From positions 2,811,113-2,875,112 of the forward strand of contig JAESIW010000138.1 in the NCBI GenBank assembly GCA_016802295.1: DNA of 64,000 nt, read 5' to 3'. A program made the position numbers and the translations under genes. This document shows, in pieces, positions 1 to 11,400 of the stretch (position 1 is the first letter of the stretch; every line of letters begins with the position of its first letter). This stretch comes from Brachionus rotundiformis. Lineage: Eukaryota > Rotifera > Eurotatoria > Ploima > Brachionidae. The notes under the pieces were generated by a model that saw only the letters and a list, made by a program, of their open reading frames with translations, was not told where the DNA came from and did no database searches.

Positions 1-793
1 TTATTTACTGGATCCGGAGATCATTCAATCAGATCTTGGGACATAATGACTGGACAACAATTGAAAGTTCTCAATGGTCACCAGACAACTGTCATAACAT
101 TAATTGTATCAACTAATATAAATGAAATAAATGATCTTTATTTAAATATTTTTTGTTAAAGGCCCACAAAAAATTATTATATTCAACAAGTTCTGATCAC
201 ACAGCAAGATGCTGGATAATGGATTTTGGAGATTGTACAAGAGTTTACAAAGATCATGGTCACAGTGTTTCTTGTTTAATTGAAAATAATGGACTAAGTA
301 AATTTTCTAAATTAACTTCATGTTCTTTATTATTTTGAATTGCTTTTTTCTATTGAAGTATTTACTGGTTGTGGTGATGGCATTAGTAGATGCTTTGACG
401 CTAAGTCTGGCGCTGTAAAACGATCTTTCAAAGGTCATAATGGCGCTATCAATTGCTTGAGAGTATTTTTTATTTTTGAAAATATATCTTTATAATAATC
501 ATTTTTAGATTGTGAGTAATCGTTTATTTTCTGGATCTTTTGATGGAACTCTAAAAATTTGGGATGCCACTGAGCTCTCTGCTGAAAAATCTAATCTTGA
601 AGCTGACAGACGATCGAAATCAAGCTTCAAAGGATCAAAATTAACTATTGAAAATGAGCGAGCAAACAGTAGGCGATCCAATAATTTATCTAGAAATACT
701 TTGGAAAAATCAGATGCTGATTCTGGTTTTGATGATAGAGATTCGAGATTAGCTGTGCCGATCAGAAGAATTGACGTCAAAGAATTGGTTTGA
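1..793 (+). CDS. WDR86: WDR86-like WD40-repeat protein, 3' part only
   Basis: This is the C-terminal part of a WD40 beta-propeller scaffold protein; the 5' part lies outside the window. Coding exons are 1-105, 162-297, 359-462 and 509-793, joined by GT-AG introns of about 46-61 bp, and the frame stays open through every junction. Four WD repeats are readable, with blade motifs FTGSGDHSIRSWD, STSSDHTARCW, FTGCGDGISRCFD and FSGSFDGTLKIWD. The unusual blade reading RCFDAKSG matches the RAFDAQSG blade of vertebrate WDR86, so I assign it there rather than to a generic WD40 protein. After the last blade there is a polar Ser/Arg/Asp-rich tail of about 70 residues with no recognised domain. The cellular role of WDR86 is not known to me. 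The family assignment is fairly secure. Confidence 0.8.
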
Positions 794-1463
794 GAATTTT
801 AAGTTTATGATAAAATCAATTTTTGAATTCTTTTTTGAAATATTTTTATAATTGTACAATTTATTTAAATATTATATTTAAATTGATGATTTATTTAGTG
901 AATAAATTGAAAATTTAATTTATTGAAAACCTCTTATGATAACTCTTTCAAAATTTAATGTTTTCTTTTCTAAAGCATTTCAAAAATAAACAATCAAAAT
1001 CTAACTAAAAATATAAATTATCTAATTATAAATTCAAACAACACAGATTAATCACATTCTATAATTTTGAGGGATATACCGTAAATTTTTGCTCAATAAG
1101 GGTTGGATTAATTTTTGATTCATAGATTCTGCATACAATAGTTACCATCTGTGATTCTTCCTCAGCAATCGGTCTTTCAAAGATTTTTAGAAATAAAAAA
1201 AATAAACTTAAATTTGGATTTTGTGCTTAAACGCGGTGTTAAGAATCAAAAAACCAGCAATAAAGCTAGGGTCATAAAATAAGGTCAAAAACTTAAAATT
1301 TGACCATAACACAAAATAAAGTGAAAATTTAAAATTAAATAAGATAAACTCATGTTTTTAGTTGTGGTGCGGGTTAACAAAAATTTAAAATGATTTAAAA
1401 TAATTCTTAAAAATATTTTGAAAAAATCAAATTCTTAACCAAATCTTGATTATTTAATATTTC
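794..1463. other. intergenic, no gene seen
   Basis: AT-rich spacer between the WDR86-like stop codon and the left end of the DNA transposon. I see no coding signal, RNA gene or clear repeat in it. Confidence 0.5.
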
Positions 1464-1577
1464 GGGTCTACCCGGTTTTGTTATCAGTTGATAACATTTT
1501 TTGTTATCATAGGCCATCTCCCCGTTTCTGTTATCAAGGATGATAACAAAAACGTTATCATTACAAAACGTTATCAA
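1464..1577 (+). repeat. left terminal inverted repeat (114 bp)
   Basis: Exact reverse complement of 3097-3210. It contains the 7-mer GTTATCA five times forward and TGATAAC twice, partly as palindromic pairs such as GTTATCAGTTGATAAC. More GTTATCA copies lie just inside the repeat, up to about 1640. Such arrays are typical of transposase-binding sites, which is an inference. Confidence 0.9.
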
Positions 1578-1716
1578 AAAAAATAAAATATAAAATTATA
1601 TGAAAAAATGTTATCAAAAAGGAAATTATGTTATCAATTATAAAATTTTATTTAATAAGTTCGATACAGAATAGTTTTATTTTCAAGTAAATTGTGAGTT
1701 AATAAAAAATTTTAAT

Positions 1717-2922
1717 TCAAATTTTATGTTTTCTTCCTTTGTGAATCTTTAAACCACGTTCCCCTTCCATAAACTCCCCGCAATACTCACAAGCAATTGG
1801 ATTTTTTTTATCACTTAAAACTTGTTTGATGGCATCCAACGATTCACTTGAAGAATGAGGTATTTCTCGTGATTTAAGTTCATAAGCCTTTGCTTTAGCC
1901 TTAATCTCAGATTGTACTTCTTTATTTACCTCAAATTCTTCGGCATCAATAATACTTTCATTATTATTGTCTACTTTAACAGTACTTGAATGAGTTGTCG
2001 ATTTTTCATTGGCAGTTGTTTCATCGTCTGATTCTATTTGGCTTTTAGGTAATTCGTGTACCTCTATTTCAAAATCCTCTTCGCTTAAATTCTCAACAAT
2101 TAAGTCATTCATTAGATCAGCTAAATCACTCTCAGATCCATTGTCCGAACTTGTCTGTGAATCAATTTCAAATAGTTCCTCATCGATTATATTTGAATGC
2201 TTAGTAATGTCAACACTAAATACAATAGTTTATAAATATTCAAAAAAAAACATTTGAAAATTACAAATTTCCTGGCTTATAGTATTTAGCTATTTCTTTA
2301 AGAATTTGTTCATAAGCTTGATTACGATCAGTTGTACAGCTATTATTAAATCTCCATACGTATTCATCAATATAAGATTGTAACATGCTTCGAGTGCAAC
2401 CATTCATTTCTTTAAATTTAGCTTTACAACTTCTCCAAAGACTCTCAATTCTATTTGTGCATGTTCCTAGCAAAAAACATGATAAAAATCTTTTTTCAAA
2501 TTTGATTTTATAAATAATTTTATAAATAAATTTGTAAACCTGTATCAGGATTGATAAAATTCAGACTATGATTTACAGTTTGGTGCTGAAAATTTTTAAA
2601 ACTTGAAATTTTGTTATAAGAAGGCCATTGGTCAGAATAAATAATAGTTCCAGACTCACACTTATTATAAATAATATTAATTAATGTTAATGCCTCACGG
2701 TCCGGTACAATTTGCATATAACATTTTGACTGTTGATTTTGAATTTGACGCTCCACAAGCCCGAAAACCCAAACTTGGCTTTTGTAAATATGGATCCATC
2801 ACTTGATTAATCTTTTTACATTTAGGGTTCACACAAGAGCTAGGAGGCAAAACAAGTCCATATTTAATAATTTTTTGGTAAGTTTTGAATTCTAAACTCT
2901 CATTAATGTCAATTTTTTCCAT
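1717..2922 (-). pseudogene. IS1595/Merlin-type transposase with C-terminal zinc finger, probably internally deleted
   Basis: Minus-strand gene inside the transposon. Segments join in phase: an N-terminal piece (2922 to about 2770), the catalytic piece (about 2780-2540), 2466-2265 and 2215-1717. The catalytic piece reads VWVFGLVERQ, then VPDRE and IIYSDQWPSY (second Asp). The next exon has TNRIESLW (third acidic residue) and LQSYIDEYVWRFN, all as in ISXO2-like transposases. The last exon adds an acidic linker of about 150 residues ending in a C2H2 finger (CEYC, then HKGRKH). The N-terminal piece keeps CVNPKCK from a zinc ribbon, but it and the catalytic piece are in different frames. The stretch that should hold the first catalytic Asp is missing. 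I therefore call it defective; an unseen intron could rescue the frame but not the missing residues. Confidence 0.7.
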
Positions 2923-3096
2923 TTTATAAATTGAATTTTTTTTTCAATAAATTTTCTTAAGTTTTCTAATTTTTGCAAAGTCATTAGAATTACAAAAGCT
3001 AATTAAAATAGCTAATAAAGTATTTGTTTTGTCCTTTAAAATATTAATTTTGTAAAGTTATTTTATGTTATCAAAAATAAAATTATGTTATCATTA

Positions 3097-3210
3097 TTGA
3101 TAACGTTTTGTAATGATAACGTTTTTGTTATCATCCTTGATAACAGAAACGGGGAGATGGCCTATGATAACAAAAAATGTTATCAACTGATAACAAAACC
3201 GGGTAGACCC
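3097..3210 (-). repeat. right terminal inverted repeat (114 bp)
   Basis: Exact reverse complement of 1464-1577, with the same array of GTTATCA/TGATAAC motifs. Two further motif copies lie just inside it, at about 3065-3095. Confidence 0.9.
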
Positions 3211-4205
3211 ATATATATATAAATTATCTTAACAAAAGGTTCTTATTTTTATTCAAATGAGACCTCTAGTTTTCTAAGATAAATATATTAATGACAAAAA
3301 TCTGATTAAAAAATCAAAACTTAACAAAAATGACAAAGCTACTTGAATCTAATTTCATTAAAAAAGGAAATAACATTAACAATTTTGAAAATGAATTTAG
3401 GATTAATTTAGCCTCATTTTCATCAGAATAAAAAACAACAACTGCGTTTTTTAGTTTTGTTACCTTTAGATAATTAAATATATGAAAAATTAAATTATAA
3501 CTTAAATCTATCTAAAAATTTTCATAACATTAATTCCAATCAGATCATTTAATTGAGCGGTTAGTTTATTGAAAAATTTAGATTTTATAATTTGCTAAAC
3601 TAAAATTACAAAATTTTACAATTCATTACTTTTTCAAAATTTAAATTTACATACTGAATCATGCTAAGCCAGATTTTTTCTTTTCGTTGAATGGTTTCTT
3701 TTGAATTAATCTATAAGCCTTTAGGTGGTGGTATCATTTCTAATCCAATATTTTTTATCCTATTATTAGTGAAAAAAATCCTTCTTTTAGCTGATTATCA
3801 ACAAAAATAATATTTATAATTTATCTTAATTTTTTCTAACATTCATTTAAAAAAAAAATCAAATAATCTCTTAAAAAATAAGAAAAAATCAGCTTTTTTG
3901 ATTCGTTTAGAAATTTATTCTAAAATGGGCAAATTTACGTAATATTACTGTAAGTATCGTAAAATTGCATTAATAAACGTAAATTTACAAAACTATCTTT
4001 ACGTAAAAATTAGTATTTTTACTTTTGTTACGTAAATATATTAAAACTACATAAAATCATCATGACGCAGCAGTAATGTAAAAAAAAGTAAATTTATTAA
4101 AAAGTCGATGTTTATATTATAATTAGAGGGTTATATTTTTTGAATATTTATTATAAACATCAATAAAAATAAAAATTTAAAAAAAAACCGGTTGAAAATT
4201 TTAAT
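3211..4205. other. intergenic, no gene seen
   Basis: AT-rich DNA between the transposon and the 3' end of the GPCR gene. The only pattern seen is a cluster of TTACGTAA-like motifs at about 3930-4040, described among the findings. Confidence 0.4.
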
Positions 4206-5477
4206 TCAATTAATCTCATCCAGATTTGTTTGTAAAGCCACCGTAAAATATCTATGGTCCATTGAATTCCTTTTTTTTGATTTTTTTAGACACATACCGA
4301 ATAGTTCCTCTCGGTATCTTTGTGAAGATAGGCCATAAAGTAAAAAGTTTATTGCATTATTTGAATAGAGCAAAAAGTGAACCAGAGGTTGTACAAAGCT
4401 ATTTTCGCTAGTTCTTCCTTTATACAATACAAATAGGGTACAATAGGGTAGTTGGCTAAGCAAAAAGTATAAATTGGTCAATAAAAGCATATACAATATT
4501 TGACGATTGCGACGTATTCGCTTGTAAAAATTACTTTTCTGACATTCACTGTTTCTATTTATTAAATTTTTAAAATAATTCTTGCTTTTTCTGTGAATAC
4601 TTATTAATATAATTAAAGAGCAGACACTCATGACTATAAAGGGTATTAGAGAATAAACGCATATGTCAATCCATAACCAAACATAATTCAGGAAGTAGCT
4701 GTAAAATGATTCTGGTAAAGGAAAACATATGTGCATTGATTCGTCTCTAAATGGAAATAAAATAATTTTCTTTGATGAATTTTCCATTGAGCTGTTAGCT
4801 CTTATGTGGAATATTTTAGGCTCAAAATCTTCCATAATATCGCCTTTTAGGCTTAAATCAATAAATAAAAAATAGTGAACATTTAATATTGCCAAAAAAA
4901 ATATTATGAACAACAAGACCAAATCCACTCGATGTAGATTCTCGCTTAATAGACAATTGAACTGAAATCTATGCGTATAATTCTTTGACTTGTCAAGGGA
5001 TACTACTGAATTGTTTTTTTTCTGGTTGTTGCTTGTTTTGGAAGATAGTAAAGTACATTTTTTGTTTGTGATTACCAAGACTCGATCGATTGATATGGCC
5101 ATTAGGATGATACTACTGATTTGGGTTAAAAAATAAGTTAAAAATGTGTGTAATTTACAAATAAAAACAGAATATGAGCGAATCTCGATTTGAAATCCAA
5201 ATCTAGCAAGAGCCTCTGATGAGCAAATCAAAAGGACAAATAAATCTGCTATGGACAAGTAGAGCAAAAATCGAAATGTTGAGCCTTGACGCATTTTTTT
5301 TTTGCTAAAAATTATTATATTAAATGCATTTCCAACTATTCCAATACTTATGATCACAGAAAGAAGTATTGCGCTCAGTTGGTGAGTGGGATATTTTTCC
5401 ACTTCGTCCTCGAAATGTGAATTGGTGTTCATATGACTAAAAATATATGGAAATGCATCAAGATTTGATAAATTCAT
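4206..5477 (-). CDS. rhodopsin-class G-protein-coupled receptor, intronless
   Basis: A 423-aa seven-transmembrane receptor encoded by a single exon starting at an ATG at 5477. TM1 has GNAFNIIIF, TM2 has LSIADLFVLL, and the conserved TM3 cysteine is in FICKLHTF. DRV stands for the DRY motif, TM6 has FLLSQLPY in place of CWxP, and TM7 has NAINFLLY in place of NPxxY, followed by a short basic tail. The N-terminus is about 35 residues, acidic and without a signal peptide. The second intracellular loop is unusually long, about 45 residues between DRV and TM4. The pattern is that of invertebrate peptide-receptor-like class A orphans; the ligand cannot be read from the sequence. The class is secure, the subfamily is not. 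Confidence 0.85.
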   Translation of the reverse strand: MNLSNLDAFPYIFSHMNTNSHFEDEVEKYPTHQLSAILLSVIISIGIVGNAFNIIIFSKKKMRQGSTFRFLLYLSIADLFVLLICSSEALARFGFQIEIRSYSVFICKLHTFLTYFLTQISSIILMAISIDRVLVITNKKCTLLSSKTSNNQKKNNSVVSLDKSKNYTHRFQFNCLLSENLHRVDLVLLFIIFFLAILNVHYFLFIDLSLKGDIMEDFEPKIFHIRANSSMENSSKKIILFPFRDESMHICFPLPESFYSYFLNYVWLWIDICVYSLIPFIVMSVCSLIILISIHRKSKNYFKNLINRNSECQKSNFYKRIRRNRQILYMLLLTNLYFLLSQLPYCTLFVLYKGRTSENSFVQPLVHFLLYSNNAINFLLYGLSSQRYREELFGMCLKKSKKRNSMDHRYFTVALQTNLDEIN

Positions 5478-8400
5478 CTTAATTTGAATTTAAACAAATT
5501 CAAAAAACCAATAACTAATAAAATAACAAAATAATTAAATTTATATTTTCTATTTGAAAAATAAAAAAATTCGATCAAGTGCTTTAATTGAAATAATTTT
5601 CTGAAAATACAAAAGAAAAAAGCTTTAGCATCAAATAGCTAAAAATGATTTTTTGGGTAAAATTAAAGAATTTTGAGATTTGAAATTTATTTTAAATCAA
5701 ATAGTATAATTAAATGAAATGTCTAATTATATATATTTATCACCAAAATTATTAGAATAAAAATATTAAAATTGATCCGACTATAAATGAAGCATAGAAA
5801 AAGACAGAATTAATATATAAATAAATATTTATAAATGCGAATTTATTACGCTTCTATAACGAATGAATTTTGAATTGATTAGCAAATTTTTTAATCATCC
5901 AACTATTAATTTTTTCAAAATTGACAAAAAACATCAAAATTTCCGAATACCAAACACATATATTGGTATATTAGAATTTTTTAATTACATGAATTCTTCA
6001 TCAGTTAAGCATTTAACAATTTTACCCAAAACTCAAAAGACTAGAAAACAAATTAATTTATTTTAGAATAAGTTTTTAGAACGAAATTGTTTATTAATTT
6101 TTTTTACTGTTTATTTATTATTACGAGATGATATTTGTGACCTAATTATTTAATTTTTTTAATTTTATTTAAAAACAAATTCTAGCTTGATTAGTTTATT
6201 TTTAAGATTAAAAAATACAAAACCGGATGAATCATTAAACAACTATTATTTAAAGAATTATTATACATATAAAAATTTAATAAAATATAAAAATTGAAAA
6301 ACATAATCTAATCTATTCAGCATCAAATTATAACTAGTTTTAAGCCTGATTTTTTTCTAATTTTTAGATTTATCACGCATGTTAATTTGATAAAAAATCT
6401 AAGAGGAATTCGCATGATTAACAAAAGCCGCAAATGTGTTAAAAATGCCATTAAAATAATATTTCAAGTTTACTTACTAAAAATGTGTCATGATTCTATC
6501 AAATTATAATATCATAAAACTTATTGCTACTTTTTTATCTAAATACATTTTCTTTTAGTAATAAATAAAGTAAAAAAGTTAATCTTCGAATGGCATTTCT
6601 TACTGTTTTTCAAATTATAAAATTATTTAAAAGCTATTTCTAAATCCTATTTTTAAACTGTTTTTAACAATTAATTTATTTATAGTGTTTGTTAAAAAAA
6701 TAAGTGCTTTTGTTTTATTTAAGTTTTGCTTGATTAAAAAATTCTTAATTCCTTAGATAAAAAGTGAAAAGAATTTTAATTTAGTATAGGAAATAATCGT
6801 GACATTTTGAAAATTTTTGAACATAAATAGATTAAAAAAAAATGTCTTAAAGGCACTTTTTTCATTAATTAATCCTAACTAATTAAATATAATAAGCAAC
6901 GTTATTTTCTGATTTTATTTTGATTTAAGTTAATTATTAATTTTGAAATATTATTAAAAACCAATATTTTTTGGATGAAAGATTAGATAACAAGGTAATA
7001 TCTTTTTATTTTAGTTGATTGTTTTCTTTTTGTAATAAAAGGAAAAATCTAAAAAAATTTAAAATTTTCTGATAGGCTTCTTATGAAATAATATATTTTA
7101 ACTAGAAGTCATTTTTCCAAAGCTAGAATTAATTATTAAATTCGAATTTAATCAAAATTTTAGAATTAAAAGTATAGCCTCAGTCGATGATAGTAATTAA
7201 GAACAATATGCTCTATTAAAAATAAGCATTTTCATTTTCATTTAAATTGATTAATTATTATAAAATTTTCATATATTTTAAATTATTTTGTTCTGTTACT
7301 ATGTAAAAAAATCAAATAAGAAAATTTTCTTCTTCCAAAGCTATGTCCACTTAGAAAAAAATATTTCAATTAACAAAAAGTTTTCTGTTTATAGAATTTT
7401 GTGAAAATAACTATCTAATTATTTTATTAATATTTAATTAAGAAAAGAGTAAAAATAAATATAAAAATAATTTAAATTATGATATAACAGAAAATTAGAT
7501 GCTATTAGTTATTAAAAGTAAAAATAATCAAAAGTAAAAATATTTATCATGATAGGCATTTAATTAGCAATTAAAAAAAAGATAATAATATTTTTTATAA
7601 AAATTTAGTCTTAAAAAAAATTTTAAAGATTTAAGATCTTGAATGATAAATAATAATTAATTTTGAAATTTTCTCAAGAGAAAATAAAAAATTTTTTGCT
7701 GAATTAGCCACCAAATCTTTATAAATCATTAAATATTAAATTCTAGAATTTTATTTTTTGATTAATTTTAAGATGAAGAGTTTTTCTAATTAATTTATAT
7801 AAAAGAGTGTTTAATTTCCTAAAAATTTATTTGAGGATTAATCTAAAATTAGATCGTACACTAGATAATATTTTAATTACTAAACAAAATCTCTCTAGGT
7901 TTTGAACAAATGGTTTTTGCTTTTTAATTTAAAACTAAATTTTATGTGTTTTCTTTCTGGTTTCTTAACTCTTTCAGTGTTCTTTCCTTCTATTTCTTAA
8001 AAATATTCACTCTTTGAAAAAGCAAAATTTAAATGAAGGGTCAAGGAATAAAAGAGTACAAATTAATTCTACTGTATGAAGAACATTTTAACAATATTAT
8101 TATATTTAGAGTAAATGTCCAAAAATTCGTCTTTTTTACTTTAATCAATCTTCAATGAAAATCAAAAAAATAATAATAAAAAAATAATCTTTAATTCATC
8201 GGAAATTTATGAAAAATGTAATATGAAATTTTATTTTAAAATAGTTTCATGGATAAAATATTCTAGAACGCAATCTAATGACTGATTTTTAATTAGATTC
8301 TTTATTAATAAATCTTAATAAGTCTTAAACATAATTCATCCTAGAAATTATATTAATCCATATAAATTTCACTTTATTAAGTCATATTTCTATAGAATGG

Positions 8401-11400
8401 CAATTTGATTGATCATTTAAACTCAATTAAATTAATATTAAATTTTTTGATAAAGAGAATAAAAAAAAATAATTTTTTTCTTATTTGATTATCAGACATG
8501 ATCACATCTATATACATTATCTAAATTAATCTAGATCTACTATCTACTCTCTAAAAAATGTTTTTAAATCGTTGCCTTAAAAGAAATTATATATTTTTTA
8601 TTTTATTACGCTTTTATTATTTTAAAAATTAATTTTTTTATTTAGTTTAAAATTTATTTAAAATATTCAAAATAAAAGGTCATTTAGTGAAAAATTTAAC
8701 TCTATATAAAGGATATTATGCTCTACAAGGTGATAATGATAATGAGGAAAAAAAAGATTACTTATACAGATCGTAGAACAGGAAGAGACCTAATGGATGA
8801 AGTGAACTTATCTACAAGTTTTTGGCTAAACTTACGTGAGAGCACAGTACTCAGTGAAAGGTATAAGCCAACATGGCTCTTGGAGATACATATTTTTGAC
8901 AATGGTTTCATATTTTAAAATAAAAGAGGTAATTTTAATTTCCTTAAAATTATTTTATAATGCTTAAATGTCTTAAATCATCTTCAAAAAACTACTTGTT
9001 AATATCTATTTGAAAAAATTAATTATTTCAATTGAAAAGAATAAAAACATGTTTATTGTAAAATACATGTATGATTTAAATACTCAATTATTAAGCTGTT
9101 TCAAATCAACTGTGCAAATCTGTCATGTTTTAAATATTATTTTATATTTTTTAAAGAATTTATACTAAATAAATCATGATATTACTTTTAATTTAATATA
9201 ATTAATATAATTTAAAAGGATATTTTCCAATTGATAAATTGAATTAATTATTGAAAAATGAAAGTTACCAAAGTCTCTGATTTTGTGTCAGAATTTTAAT
9301 TAAATAACTAAAATTCTGTATTTCATTTCAAACCCACGCTGAATCGCAAAATATTAATACTAAGTCTTAAATATTTTTGCTTAAATAATTAAAAAATACC
9401 ATTTTTTTAATCTTAATCTTAGATAATTAAAACCTGATGTTCGAAAAATTTTATTTTTAAGTTTAAAACATAAAAAAACCAAAATGAATAATTAAACTAT
9501 TTTTTCTTTCAATCAAATAAAATATTGAATATTATAAAATTAAAAATTGTTTTTAATTAAATATTTTACTGACTGTTTTAAAGGAAATTAATTTTTCTAG
9601 ACAATAGAATTAAGAAATTTAATACTGCTTAATCTATAAAATCAAAGAAAAAAAGATTTTGAATATTTTTTGGAACATGCTACGAATCATTCATATTTTT
9701 ATAGAAAATTTCTTATTTAAAATCTGAAGATCAAAAAAAGTGTCATTCACCACCAAAATGTCAATAATTAAAAAAAAAAATAATTTAATATATCTTTATG
9801 TGAATTTTTTTTTCATAATATAATCTTATTTGGGTGTTTTTGAGATGTCTGATCTTGATTAAAGTTTATTTATAAAGTATTTCAAGTGGAATTTTAACCA
9901 ATTCTAAAGTATAATGCTATTATAATTCAAATCAAATTTTTTAAGTATGTCTCTAAAATCGCAGACAAAAATTTACCAAAATGATATAGATTATAAAAAA
10001 TTTTGAATTTTGCTAATCTGTGATAAGAAAAATTCTCAACTTGCTTTTGGCCAAATTTAAATTTGTGTGCAAAGAAGCTATTTAGATAAAAGTGAAATTT
10101 TAATTTGCTTTAAGGGATAATTTTAAAGAATTACCTAACAATTACACAACGACAAGGCATTTTTATAGCCTAATTAAGCATTAATTAGATTTTTATATAA
10201 TTTGACTAAATCGATTGCTAACTCATATTTGGAACAAGTTTAGAGGAAAATCTACCAGATATTTGCTGGAGCAGTCAAGCAATTCAAGTATTTATCTTCT
10301 AAACAAGAGAAAAATAATTTTCAATTGTATATTATAATTTTCAAAGTTTATCTTAATAGGTCTCTGTATATAAGCTCGAATTTTTATGATATCTTAATTA
10401 AGCATTTTTGCCTTTTGTTTTTAAGATAATTTTGCGATCTATTTCAAAAAATTAAATTATTGATATTCAAGTTAATTGTTTGCATAAGGCTCGATCAAAT
10501 CTTGATAAATCTTTGTTTTGGTTAGCTTAATATTAAACGAACCACCCAACGATAACAAATAAATATAACCTTAGAAAAATTGGTAGTTTGGTTAAATTTA
10601 TTTCATTTCGTTATAAAAAAAGAAGATAATGGTTAATCTGCCTTCCAATTAAAAAATAAAAATTCATTTTTGTCCATTATCATAGAGAAACTAAGGTTAC
10701 TTTATTTAAAATAAAATGTCATTCAATTAGTATGAATCAAAAGCAAAATTAATCTAATTTGAATTTTTAATTTAATTTTGAGATTTAATTTTAGTTCGAA
10801 AAGTAGAATATATAAATTTTGATGTTTGTTTAAATTTAATTAAATCTTTTTTTTAAATATAATTAAAGCATAATTCATCTCTTAGCTAACCTCGGGACCA
10901 TTTGTCATTAAAAATTATGTTTTTTACTTCAATAGGTCTTTCGTTCTGCGTTTGATTACTAATATTTTTTCTAGAAGAATTTATTCTATTTTAATAATTC
11001 TAAGTTTTCTAATAAACATTTTAAATAAAACTAAAACCAAGTACCTATTTTCTAAAAAGATAATTTAGGAATATAGATATTATCTTTCATTTAGTTTAAA
11101 AATCGAAAAGAATTTTAAAGCTTAATTTGAAATTCATCTGAACACTTAATTTAAAGTAAACTAAGCAAAGGATCAAATGGGTGCTTTTCGAAAATTACGA
11201 GAAGCAAACTATGGTAACTTTAAGCGCATCAAATATTCATATAATAAAATAGTTTTCAACTACAAAATTAATTAATCCAAAACTAAATTTTAAATTTAGG
11301 CAAATGGATAAGTTTGAGAAAATCCATTAAAAAACTTGGTAAACAAGATTTTGAATACAAAAATTATTTTTAATTTTAATTTTTATTATTTTAAAAATTT

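Larger units (their letters stand above)
1464..3210. mobile_element. DNA transposon, IS1595/Merlin-like, with 114-bp perfect inverted repeats
   Basis: The element begins GGGTCTACCCGG and ends CCGGGTAGACCC. Its two ends (1464-1577 and 3097-3210) are identical inverted repeats over 114 bp. Between them lies a minus-strand transposase of the DDE class related to bacterial IS1595/ISXO2 and eukaryotic Merlin elements. No clear target-site duplication is visible: the flanks are AATATTTC on the left and ATATATAT on the right, whereas Merlin normally makes 8-9 bp duplications. The identity of the repeats suggests a recent insertion or homogenised ends, yet the transposase looks incomplete, so this copy may have been moved by a transposase supplied elsewhere. 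Confidence 0.85.

Noticed and set aside
1717..2112. The acidic zinc-finger frame as an independent gene
   Set aside because: An acceptor at 2216 and the frame upstream join it in phase to the transposase exon, so it is better read as the transposase C-terminus.
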